NCBI RefSeq assembly: GCF_900163665.1
Contig: NZ_FUIA01000027.1
Location: 55,544 to 119,543, forward strand
Length of the DNA stretch: 64,000 nucleotides
Direction: 5' to 3'
Source of the DNA: Frigoribacterium sp. JB110
GTDB lineage: Bacteria > Actinomycetota > Actinomycetes > Actinomycetales > Microbacteriaceae
Shown here: positions 10,101 to 16,885 of the stretch, piece by piece
Layout of the letters: each line of letters starts with the position of its first letter
Numbering within the stretch: position 1 is the first letter of the stretch
The notes under the pieces: model-generated
Database searches by the model: none
Seen by the model: only the letters and a program-made list of their open reading frames with translations
Told to the model about the DNA's origin: nothing
Position numbers and translations under genes: made by a program

Positions 10101-12578
10101 TGGGTCAGCGACGAAGCGCGCTGCCGAGAGGGCGCGCTGTCCGACGTAACCATCGGCGAGCTGAGCGCCTCCGAGGTAGAGTTCGCCGACTTTACCCGCG
10201 GTGACGGGGCGAAGCCAAGCGTCCAGCACTCGGGCGGATGAATTGAAGATCGGGCGGCCGATCGGTACGGTCGCGGCACGATCAGCAGTCGGCTCGAACC
10301 GATGGAAAGTGATCTCGCCGGCTTCCGTGGGCCCGTACACGTTCGCGATATCGCCCGAGACCACGCCGCGCAGCGCAGCCCCGAGACTGGTCGGGAACGA
10401 TTCTCCGGCCAGCGCCGTCACGGTTGTGGTCTCCAACGACCGGGAGGTCAGCTCGGCGAAAAGCCGCGCCATCGATGGCACGAAATTCACACGGGAGATC
10501 CGCTGCTCTTCTATGAGCTCCGCAAGATAGACCGGGTCCTTGTGCGCCTCGGGTGGTGCGATCACGAGCGTCCCCCCGAACGCCAACGGAGCAAAGATCT
10601 CCGGGATCGAAACGTCGAAGATCGTGGGTGTCTTCATCAGCACACGCTGCTTCTTGAGCGGGTATGTTGCTTCTCCCCAGACCAGGCGGTTGACGATCGC
10701 GCGGTGCGGCACGCTCACGCCCTTCGGGCGCCCCGTCGTGCCGGACGTGAAGATCACATAGGCTGCGTCACCCGGCGACGCCGGCCGCGCCAGTGAGGGA
10801 GGCTCTGATTTGCCTCGGGACAGGCGCTTCTGAGTGTCGTCCTTGTCTATCAGCAGAAGCCGGCGCATGGCATTAGAGACTGCCTGATCGTGGGTGGTTG
10901 CCGTCGACCGGTCCGTAACGACAAGCGTGGCTCCGGAATCGTCGACTATCTGGTTCACCCGTTCCGTGGGATAGTCCGGATCGATCGGGACGCACGCTGC
11001 ACCTGACCGGTGCGTGCTCGCCAGCACCGCCACAAGATCCGACGACCGATGCAGCAAGATTGCGACGCGATCACCCGGCCGCACACCGCTATCTACGATC
11101 ACCTGGGAGAGCGCATTCACACGGGCATCTAGTTCGCTGAATGACCAGCTGAGCCCGTCACCGTCGACGACAGCTTCTTCATCGGGCGAAAGAGCTGCCT
11201 GCGCGCGAAGCAACTGATCAAGTGTCATGTCGGGTAGTGGCACATCAGTACCGACCGCATACTCGCTGCCTTCGCCCCCCGCAGGATCGAGGGACCGGGA
11301 GAGCATGTAGATCGACTGGTTCGCTGAACCCGCGATCAGCTCACTCAGAAAAGCGGAGAAGCCGGCTGCATGGGAGACGATCTCGTCGTCACCCAGAACA
11401 GACTCATGCCCGTTGAGCTCGAAACGGATGCCAGAGTGAGGTGTGCCATAAACGGAGAGATCCAGCGGTCCTGCCGGCCCCGGATGGACGACCTCGACAG
11501 ACGCGGGCACGAGGCCGAACGTTGCGGGCGGGTCGAACATCCTGATATTGATCGACGGAAGCGAGAAATACGCGTCTTCTCCGCCCGGCCAGAGTCTCGC
11601 GAAGTTGTGGTCCTCGGTGTGAGAATGTTTCTTCGACATCACTAGTTGGCTGCGCAGAAGAGCAAACAGTTCTTCCGAGGTGCTCGTGGGTGCGAGCGGA
11701 AGCAGCACAGGCAGGGGCCTCGACACAGCGGAAGGAGTTCGCAGGAGCTGACCGCGGTCCCTCATCATCATCGGCACGCGCAGCGCGAGATAGTCTCGAT
11801 CCCCATTCAGAGCCGTGTACAGCCCCCACGCGCCGATCAGAATATCTGTCCAGTTGACTCGCAGCTCGTGCGAGAGATCGTGGAGGCCCTCCTCGAGCCC
11901 TGCGACCTTGAACGTGTGCGGCGCACGGAATGAAGCGGAGAACAGAGCGGACAACGAAACAGGCTTACGTTGACGATCGATGTCAACATCGATATCGAGG
12001 GTCTTCTGCCAGTAGCTATCCTCAGCCTGCGGGCTCTCCGCGGAGCGGACCGCTTCGAGCACGGACTCTGCCAGGCCACCGAACGAGCGGCCGGGCGCGG
12101 AGCCAGTGAGGTGATAGGAGGTATATACCTCGGCGACGCGACGTATGAAGAGCGAGAAGCTATAGCCGTCGACCAAGATGTTGTGAGTGGAGAAGACCCA
12201 CGCCCACCCTCCGCTTGATCGAGTAAACAACGCGGATCGATTTAGCTTTTGAAAGCCCCCCGCAACCGGCTCCTTGAGTATCTCGCGTGCAAACTCCTGG
12301 ATCTCCTCGTCAGTGCGCAGTCCCGAAGCGACTCTCGTTTCGAGTCGCGCGCCTGAATCGATCTGCTGGAACGGGACGCCGTCGTCCTCCCCCAGCTGTA
12401 CCCGTAACGCGTCCGATTCCTCGAACGCCGCCTCCACGGATGCCACGAACATGCCCAGGTCAATCGCATCGTCGCCCCAGACGATCGAAATCGGACGGAA
12501 CGCCGTCGAACCAGGGAACAGGCTCTGCGCCGCCCAGGTACCACGCTGGCTGATCGTCAGGGGGAGGTGATCAAGCAT
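4176..12578 (-). CDS. Non-ribosomal peptide synthetase 1 (C1-A1-PCP1-C2-A2-PCP2-C3-A3 N-terminal part), stops at an in-frame TAG
   Basis: Multimodular siderophore synthetase of 2800 residues to the stop. The start is ATG 12578 (MLDHLPLTISQRG), not the upstream one at 12635, because it aligns with the start of NRPS 2 (LELTASQRG). C1 lacks the catalytic His (HNILVDG for HHxxxDG). A1 follows (YVIFTSGTTGRPKG near 10750; pocket read as D-V-P-N-A-A-V-E-I-K, substrate unassigned). Then come PCP1 (GGHSLL near 9565), C2 (HHHAIDEWS near 8970), A2 (pocket I-D-T-T-V-S-F-G-D-K, beta-alanine-like), PCP2 (near 6335), C3 (HHHAVDEWS near 5750) and the first part of A3. It ends in A3 at TAG 4176-4178 where sister domains have Leu; the frame stays open beyond. 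An iron-box-like site lies 75 bp upstream. The MbtH at 38849-39136 is its probable partner. Confidence 0.93.
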   Translation of the reverse strand: MLDHLPLTISQRGTWAAQSLFPGSTAFRPISIVWGDDAIDLGMFVASVEAAFEESDALRVQLGEDDGVPFQQIDSGARLETRVASGLRTDEEIQEFAREILKEPVAGGFQKLNRSALFTRSSGGWAWVFSTHNILVDGYSFSLFIRRVAEVYTSYHLTGSAPGRSFGGLAESVLEAVRSAESPQAEDSYWQKTLDIDVDIDRQRKPVSLSALFSASFRAPHTFKVAGLEEGLHDLSHELRVNWTDILIGAWGLYTALNGDRDYLALRVPMMMRDRGQLLRTPSAVSRPLPVLLPLAPTSTSEELFALLRSQLVMSKKHSHTEDHNFARLWPGGEDAYFSLPSINIRMFDPPATFGLVPASVEVVHPGPAGPLDLSVYGTPHSGIRFELNGHESVLGDDEIVSHAAGFSAFLSELIAGSANQSIYMLSRSLDPAGGEGSEYAVGTDVPLPDMTLDQLLRAQAALSPDEEAVVDGDGLSWSFSELDARVNALSQVIVDSGVRPGDRVAILLHRSSDLVAVLASTHRSGAACVPIDPDYPTERVNQIVDDSGATLVVTDRSTATTHDQAVSNAMRRLLLIDKDDTQKRLSRGKSEPPSLARPASPGDAAYVIFTSGTTGRPKGVSVPHRAIVNRLVWGEATYPLKKQRVLMKTPTIFDVSIPEIFAPLAFGGTLVIAPPEAHKDPVYLAELIEEQRISRVNFVPSMARLFAELTSRSLETTTVTALAGESFPTSLGAALRGVVSGDIANVYGPTEAGEITFHRFEPTADRAATVPIGRPIFNSSARVLDAWLRPVTAGKVGELYLGGAQLADGYVGQRALSAARFVADPFSIAGERLYRTGDLVRWNEQGQLEYIGRADDQIKIRGFRIEVGEVQAVLEQHPAVTGAVVLAFDHPAEGQYLAAYVTASGVDLPGDGTLMDELRDHAMATLPEHMIPAVFTGLDRIPVTPNGKLDRRALPAPDLWSNALGRAPDTRTEQTLADVFDSVLHLPEEVTLSADDDFFRFGGHSLLATRVVARANAALRSRLSLRDVFDHPTVAKLARLVDSASGTTIPEIRVGELPRPEEIPVSFGQQALWLIDQLGGPGGRYVVPTTLRLFGDLDETAMIRALHDVVARHEPLRTLIQEHEGRLRQTILGTEEAEGLLEIISDDLIDQGPSALKARITELIQPGFDLASDLPLRAGLLRTAPTEWVLILAVHHHAIDEWSLPVLMADLSVAYTARTAESTPQWRPLQIQYADYAIWQRQSLGDPADLFSEISRHLSYWRDALADAPEESTISSDNPRPAEPSYRGEDISFEVAEETVAGLRRVADKLGVSTFIITQAATALAVSALGAGEDVIIGSPVGGRTEDGLENLVGYFVNTLPIRHQFHARDTFADILRRAKRAVLDGFAHQEAPFEQIASTVGADRSASRNPVFQVLLTYQNSSDGSEVLLPGLEVKSEITPLGAVKTDLDLYLIDFPDRIAGSLGYATDLFDRTTARRFVAVLTHVLDSMAVDVYSRAADLDLTPVSDAHEIIDWSTGESVTNPETTLNALFEQRATESAESIAVVDTKGSLTGAEFDNRVNALAQLLVAHHVDVGDRVAVILPRSAALVVALASLIRVGAAFILIDPDYPMGRQRTILEDASPKLVVTNADIVDTRSEMLKAAGAPLFLLDDSHTANPSGEWPVASPKLSRSLSAKDVVCVIFTSGTTDRPKGVEISHEAMVNRLLWVREELDFDSASVALWKSGLGFIDAVTELFGPLASGATIVIAPDEDARDPLRIVELIEQHKVTHLLTVPGLADVLLQVPDAAKRLDSVGSWVLSGEALAQSTVQVLKRVVPAVVARNFYGSTEITGDVTSGVSVADKIKVPIGTPVANTLLRVLDEWLRPVPLGVIGELYVGGIQLAHGYRAQAPLSAARFVADPFGDSGERLYRTGDLVRWNRDGALEYLGRSDDQLKIRGYRIEPDEIRNVLEHHEAVSSAVVVALDHPTGGKYLTAYVTTTKDAPTDDTVLAESLREHAGRVLPSYTVPTTVTRLEAFPVTVNGKLDRRALPAPQIGTSTGGRAPETETELALAQVFRDVLRLDNGVVLSVDEDFFRLGGHSLLATRVVARVNADLGSALSLRDVFDHPTIAELTRALEEATASSAPALRVGDVSRSGVVPVSFGQQALWVIDRLGGPGGRYVVPVILRFSGNLNEAALGDAVRDVVTRHQALRTLILEGDGQLQQVAVSVEEAARRLPLAAEDLTAAGERAVQARVTGIVQTGFDLATDIPVRGGLLKVAGNEWVLVLAVHHHAVDEWSLPVLLGDLSTAYQARLSGRTPDWASLAVQYADYAVWQREILGDSADPGSEMSRHLEYWRDVLADVPEESTIAADRSRPAQPTYRGGDISFEIAPATVARLRRVAGELGVSMFMVAQAATALAVSALGGNDDVVIGSPVGGRTEDGLEPLVGYFVNTLPLRHRFRPGDTLADVLQRACDVVLDGFAHQAAPFEQITTAVGADRSANRNPVFQVMLTHRNFTGRQNPLSFPGVTAKQETASIGAVKTDLDLYLIDDPDGMTGHLAYASDLFDPATGERFATMLQWVLGAIAADPGARVAELGLLPGEDESQIASWESGEVLGVAASTVDVLVRERAVASPDAVAVVGDGLVLTYAAFDARVNALAQMLIDRGVEVGDRVAVVLPRSVDLVVALTGALRAGAAYVPIDPEYPADRVAAILEEAGAGLVIADAVTAAGFEDVMGTAAVSLVALDDPVVRERLVAGSDAPPARSRPLTPGDVAYVIFTSGTTGRPKGVELSHRAVINRLTWGRDVLDLGQGCVA

Positions 12579-12652
12579 CGCCGCGCCCGTCCCTCGTACT
12601 CCGCGACGTCGTGCCTTGACACCTTCCGCAACCATCGAGCATGGAAGCGAGT

Positions 12653-12671
12653 ATAGGACAGGCTAAGCTAA
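12653..12671. promoter_or_regulatory. DtxR/IdeR-type iron box upstream of NRPS 1
   Basis: The plus strand reads ATAGGACAGGCTAAGCTAA, matching the DtxR/IdeR consensus TTAGGTTAGGCTAACCTAA at 15 of 19 positions. It lies 75 bp before the chosen NRPS 1 start. By analogy with the family, an iron-loaded repressor (candidate at 45422-46114) would shut off the synthetase when iron is sufficient. Confidence 0.7.
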
Positions 12672-12789
12672 TTTGTAAGCGGAGCGTGTCATCTGATGAG
12701 GTTCGTGAGCCGGACGACATATCTCTTGTGCCTTGCGGCCACAACATCCTGCCCACGCCGCTCTCTTTCGACCGGTGCTTCGCTGTGGG

Positions 12790-13452
12790 GTCAGTGTGAG
12801 CCGCGCAGTTGCCACCCGCTCCCGGGCTCGCGTTCCTGGTAGTCGCGTGGTGAGAGTCCATTCAAGCGCGAGAAGGCAGTACTGAACGTCGGTAGATGCG
12901 CCTAGCCGACGTGACAGCGCTGGGTTTGGCGCCCGCGGCGAGCCGGTCTCGGCGACACGCATGCGCGTTGCGTAGCGCCAGCGGACGAAGCTCATATTCG
13001 TCTGCTCGCGGAAGGCATAGTGGATGTCGGAGGGTAGGTCGAGCCCTGACCCACCGGACACACCGATGTAGCGCAAATAGTCCATGTCGGCCCGCGCCCG
13101 CGGATCGGTCGGAGTGGACCTGAACCGCTGCTTGAACGCTCGGGTGAAGCCGTTGCAACTGACGAAGCCCACTCGTGCGGCCGCCTGGTCGACGTCGTAG
13201 CCGGCAGCCAAGAGCTCGACGGCAGCGCTCAGCCGACACTGCTCGAAGGTCAGCCCAGTGGCGGTAAGGAAGTCGCGAAGCAATGTGCTCGGGCTGGCGA
13301 GCACCCACTCGTCCGTCCCACTCCTGGATGGTGAGGTCGAGGACGGTGTCGTGGATCAACTCCTCGCTTTCCTTTCTGACCCCGCTGGCCTTCGGCAACG
13401 CTGGCAGCGCGAGTGCCACCGAGTACGCGGCATCCCGGGTGCTGCAAGCCTG
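12790..13452 (-). pseudogene. Degraded AraC-family regulator with two helix-turn-helix regions
   Basis: The reading frame is broken several times on the minus strand. One frame gives SEELIHDTVLDLTIQEW (about 13385-13320). A second frame gives a complete AraC DNA-binding domain (TLLRDFLTATGLTFEQ, AAARVGFVSCNGFTRAFKQRF, about 13300-13100). Further on is a second AraC-like region (FREQTNMSFVRWRYATRMRVA near 12980, RLAAGAKPSAV in another frame, then TFSTAFSRLNGLSPRDY in a third near 12860-12840). No N-terminal cupin domain is visible upstream. Such regulators often control siderophore clusters, and this one sits between the NRPS and the uptake operon. At least three frame changes argue for a dead gene, though clustered sequencing errors are possible. 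Confidence 0.65.
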
Positions 13453-13552
13453 CTCTCGATGTAGCCCGACCCATGGATGAACGCATAGGTTTTGCCTACG
13501 TCACGGCAAACGATGGTCGATCCACCCCGCGACCTCCTTCGACTTGTAGGAG

Positions 13553-13570
13553 TAAGAGCCGGTGCTCTTA
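13553..13570. terminator. Short stem-loop behind the uptake operon
   Basis: Perfect 7-bp inverted repeat (TAAGAGC, 4-nt loop CGGT, GCTCTTA) about 30 bp past the stop codon of the last permease gene. There is no clear T-tract, so function as a terminator is a guess. Nothing else is visible in 13453-13600. Confidence 0.3.
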
Positions 13571-13600
13571 AGGATCATTGCCACCGCGCAGACGGGATGT

Positions 13601-14725
13601 TCACAGTCGTTTTCGGGCTTCGGTGAAGAGAAGCCAGCCGAGGTAGCCGCCTCCGAGCATTACTGTGATGATCCCGACCGGGAGTGAGGTCGGGGCGATA
13701 TGCTGGGCGATGTAGTCAGCCACCAGACACAGCAGCGCGCCCACGAAGGCGGCGGGCGCGAGGGTGATCCCCGCGGTGCGGGCTAGCCTGCGGGCGATCT
13801 GCGGCGCGACCAGGGAGATGAACGCGATCGGTCCCGATGCGGCGGTGACCGTCGCTGTCAACGCGACTCCCACCACGATCAAGGCGAGGCGTGCCGGGGG
13901 GATGCGCACGCCCTGAGAGGCGGCCGCATCATCGCCCAGCTCCATCTGCCGCATCGGCTGGCTCAACGTCGCTGCCAGCAGCAGGAGTATTGCGATGCTG
14001 GCGCCGCCGATGATGACCTGGGTCCAGGACACGCCGTTGAGGGACCCGGCGCCCCAGACGGCGGCAGCCATCGCGACCTCCAGGTCTGCTTTCAGGATCA
14101 GCCACGTGTTGATCGACCCGAGCATGGCTGAGACGCCGATGCCGACGATGATGAGCCGGAATCCCTGTACCCCGCGCCGCCAGGCGAGCACGTACACGAC
14201 GATCGCGGTGGCCATGCCGCCCAGCAGCGCCCCGCCGACCAACTGCCAGTAGGAACCGCCGATCACCAGGATCACGATCAGCGCACCGGTGTACGATCCT
14301 TGCGAGAACCCGATGATGCCGGGGTCGGCGAGGGGGTTGCGCAGCAGCGACTGGAAGACCGCTCCCGACGCCCCCAGTGCAGCGCCGAACACGATAGCCG
14401 CCGCCACCCGGGGCAGCCGCCACTCGACCACGATGTCGTGAACCAGCCCGGTCTCGCCGCCGGTCAGCGCGGAACCCACCTGCCCGGGGCTGAGCTGGTA
14501 GGAACCAGTCATCAGTGCGAGCACCGCCATGCAGGTGACCGCGAGCGCGAGCACCGCGCAGACGATGACCGTGCGCCAGTCGAACCGTGCCGCGATCCTC
14601 CAGCGCCGCAGTACCAGCACCCGCCGTCCGAAGTCCACGGTCTCTGTCCCGGTGGTCCAGTGCCGGCCGAGGAACGAGGCCAGTCTATTGGGATCGCGAC
14701 CCTTCGTCTCGAGTTCTTCCCGCAT
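13601..14725 (-). CDS. FecCD-type ferric-siderophore ABC permease (second subunit)
   Basis: Membrane subunit of 374 residues of an iron-siderophore importer. After a cytoplasmic stretch of about 55 residues it shows the FecCD pattern: hydrophobic helices, WRLPRVAAAIVFGAALGASG, the LLRNPLADPGIIGFSQG motif, and near the end ASGPIAFISLVAPQIAR and PTSLPVGIITVMLGG. The start ATG 14725 (MREELETKGRD) is chosen because it follows the stop of the upstream permease by 2 bp. A longer open frame reaching 15505 is only the shadow of that gene. It would pair with the permease at 14728-15783, the lipoprotein at 15780-16775 and a FepC-like ATPase; the only one in the window is at 40806-41702. Confidence 0.93.
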   Translation of the reverse strand: MREELETKGRDPNRLASFLGRHWTTGTETVDFGRRVLVLRRWRIAARFDWRTVIVCAVLALAVTCMAVLALMTGSYQLSPGQVGSALTGGETGLVHDIVVEWRLPRVAAAIVFGAALGASGAVFQSLLRNPLADPGIIGFSQGSYTGALIVILVIGGSYWQLVGGALLGGMATAIVVYVLAWRRGVQGFRLIIVGIGVSAMLGSINTWLILKADLEVAMAAAVWGAGSLNGVSWTQVIIGGASIAILLLLAATLSQPMRQMELGDDAAASQGVRIPPARLALIVVGVALTATVTAASGPIAFISLVAPQIARRLARTAGITLAPAAFVGALLCLVADYIAQHIAPTSLPVGIITVMLGGGYLGWLLFTEARKRL

Positions 14726-14727
14726 GC

Positions 14728-15783
14728 TCACAGCCCGCTCGCTTTCTTCCGCCGCACCAGCGCGATGAGAACGGGGGCGCCGACGAAGGCGGTGACGATA
14801 CCGATCGGAAGCTCGCTCGGATACATGACGATGCGGCCCAGGATGTCTGAGGCCAGCAGCAGACTTGGAGCCAACAACAGGCTGTATGCGAGAATCCAGC
14901 GCTGATCGGGTCCGGTAAACCACCGCGCCACATGAGGCACCATCAGGCCCACGAACCCGATCGGCCCCGCGATCGCGGTCGCCCCACCAGCCAGTAGCGT
15001 GATCGCTGCGACGGCGAGGATGCGGGTGCGGACCAGGCGGACGCCCTGCGTGGCGGCCAACTCGTCGCCCAGGGCCATAGCATTCAACGCCCCAGACACG
15101 ATGAAAGCCAAGAACAGAGCGGTCACGAAGAAGGGCAGGACAGGCCAGATGATGTCCAAATCGCGGCTGACGATCGACCCCGCGCTCCAGGATCGCATCT
15201 GATCGAAGGCGGCGGGGTTGGTGAGTTGGAGCCCGTCTCTGGCGCCGCCGAGCACGGCGCTGATGCAGACGCCGGCGAGAACCATGAGGACGGGAGATTG
15301 GCCACGCCGGGTCGCGCCGAGCAGGAGCACCATGACGGTTACTACGAGCGCCCCCGCGAACGCGAACCACATGTACCCCTGCATGGTGGATACCCCGAGC
15401 AGACCGACAGCGACGGTCACGGCGAAGGAAGAGCCCGCATGCACACCCAGGATGCCGGGATCGGCCAACGGGTTGCGGGTCAGCGCCTGGATCAACGCCC
15501 CGCACACACCAAGCGCCATCCCGACCGCCAACCCAATGATCGTGCGCGGAACCCGCAGATCGCGGATGGCGAACTGATCGGCGTTAGGAGACGGATCGAA
15601 CAGCGCGTCCCAGATCACCGGGAGCGGTATCGCTTTGGAACCGATCATGATGCTGAGCACCGCTAGCACGATCAACGCGACTACCGCGGCGACCAGCCCG
15701 GCGACACGACGGCGTCGGTACGAGACCGGGGGCGACGGCTCTTCTGCGAGAACCGTCGCCCCCGGCGCGTCGGTGAGGGTCAT
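14728..15783 (-). CDS. FecCD-type ferric-siderophore ABC permease (first subunit)
   Basis: Integral membrane protein of 351 residues, the usual FecCD length. It shows DLRVPRTIIGLAVGMALGVCG, the signature LTRNPLADPGILGVHAGSS, the cytoplasmic coupling region GDELAATQGVRL, and the C-terminal IAGPIGFVGLMVPHVAR and YPSELPIGIVTAFVGAP motifs. Its start codon overlaps the stop of the upstream binding-protein gene (ATGA), and the second permease starts 2 bp after its stop, so the genes are translationally coupled. It would form a heterodimeric channel with that second permease. The likely promoter is the iron-box region at 18864-18882. Confidence 0.94.
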   Translation of the reverse strand: MTLTDAPGATVLAEEPSPPVSYRRRRVAGLVAAVVALIVLAVLSIMIGSKAIPLPVIWDALFDPSPNADQFAIRDLRVPRTIIGLAVGMALGVCGALIQALTRNPLADPGILGVHAGSSFAVTVAVGLLGVSTMQGYMWFAFAGALVVTVMVLLLGATRRGQSPVLMVLAGVCISAVLGGARDGLQLTNPAAFDQMRSWSAGSIVSRDLDIIWPVLPFFVTALFLAFIVSGALNAMALGDELAATQGVRLVRTRILAVAAITLLAGGATAIAGPIGFVGLMVPHVARWFTGPDQRWILAYSLLLAPSLLLASDILGRIVMYPSELPIGIVTAFVGAPVLIALVRRKKASGL

Positions 15784-16775
15784 CCGGCCTCAGGCAGCGT
15801 AGCGAGCGCCTCCTTGAGCGACTCCAGGTTCGGGATGTTGCTCGAATAGCTCACGACGAAGCTGTTGCACTGAACTCCGAGCGCCTGACCGCCCTGCACC
15901 TGCGGAAGCGACTGCCAGATGTTAGATTCCAGCACCGGCGCGAATGCGGGCATCACGTTGCCATCGGCGCCGAGGGGATAGATGATCACGTCCGCGTCCG
16001 CCACGGTGTCGCTGAGCTGTTCCATGGAAACAAACGCGAAAACGTCCTCTGCGTTCTCGGGGAGGATCTTCAGCCCGGCGTCCTCGAGAGGGCCCGGGCA
16101 GTACCCGCCCGGATGCTCCAGAACAAACACTCCGTCCTCAGTACTTGCAAAGCGGTTCAGGACGATGAAGGTCGTGGAATCGAGAAGCCCGGCATACTCG
16201 TCCTTGATGTCGGCGGTAAGCGTGTCGTACGCGGCCTCGCTCGCATCGAAGTCGTCGAGTTCGCCAACCGCATCGGCAAGTCTGCCCACCTGGGTCTTCC
16301 AGCTATTGACGTTGAGCTCGATGTACACGGTGGGCGCGATCGACTGAAGTCGCTCCTCGTCGTACTGGTCTCCCTCCCACGCGCGGGCGGGATCGAAGAC
16401 GACAATCAGATCCGGTGTGAGTCCCGCGAGCTGCTCATAGTCAACCTCGTCACCTGTATCGACTGCGGCTTCGTTGATCTGCTTTTCCTCTGAAGAGAGC
16501 CACGGAAGCTCGCTCTCTGAGGCTCTTGGCATCCCAACGGGCTCCACGCCGAGGTTCAGGTAGGTACCGGCTGAGCCGAGTGCGACGATCCGCTGCGGGT
16601 CGACAGGAATTTCGATGGTGCCGTTGTCAGCCTCAAAGCTGCGCGTCTCGCTCGCGGTGCCTGCGTTATCCGTTGGCGTGTCCTCGGGGCTGCCGCTGCA
16701 AGCGGTCAGTGCGAGAGCGGTTCCGACAAGTGCGGCAAGTAGCGCCGTGCCCCGTCTTCTATGTGCAGTGATCAT
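15780..16775 (-). CDS. Iron-siderophore ABC transporter substrate-binding lipoprotein (FepB/FhuD family)
   Basis: Lipoprotein of 331 residues with a basic N terminus, a hydrophobic segment and the lipobox LTAC at about residue 26, so it should be anchored outside the cytoplasmic membrane. The mature part follows the class III binding-protein pattern: IPVDPQRIVALGSAGTYLNLG early, LAGLTPDLIVVFDPA in the middle, and an N-terminal and C-terminal lobe joined by a long helix (about residues 160-185). It captures the ferric siderophore and delivers it to the two FecCD permeases downstream, the first of which overlaps its stop codon. The gene starts 110 bp after the reductase gene and is probably in the same transcript. 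Confidence 0.92.
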   Translation of the reverse strand: MITAHRRRGTALLAALVGTALALTACSGSPEDTPTDNAGTASETRSFEADNGTIEIPVDPQRIVALGSAGTYLNLGVEPVGMPRASESELPWLSSEEKQINEAAVDTGDEVDYEQLAGLTPDLIVVFDPARAWEGDQYDEERLQSIAPTVYIELNVNSWKTQVGRLADAVGELDDFDASEAAYDTLTADIKDEYAGLLDSTTFIVLNRFASTEDGVFVLEHPGGYCPGPLEDAGLKILPENAEDVFAFVSMEQLSDTVADADVIIYPLGADGNVMPAFAPVLESNIWQSLPQVQGGQALGVQCNSFVVSYSSNIPNLESLKEALATLPEAG

Positions 16776-16885
16776 GCGTGTTCCTCTCTTGGTTGGGGTC
16801 CTGGGTCCGGTGGGTGGGGCGTCTTGTCGCGGCTCGCCTCGTTCAACGACCGGGGCAGGGTAATTGGCCCTTGCGTTTCATCTCG

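Noticed and set aside
14726..15505. N-terminal extension of the second FecCD permease to 634 residues
   Set aside because: This part is the other permease read in a different frame; the true start is ATG 14725.
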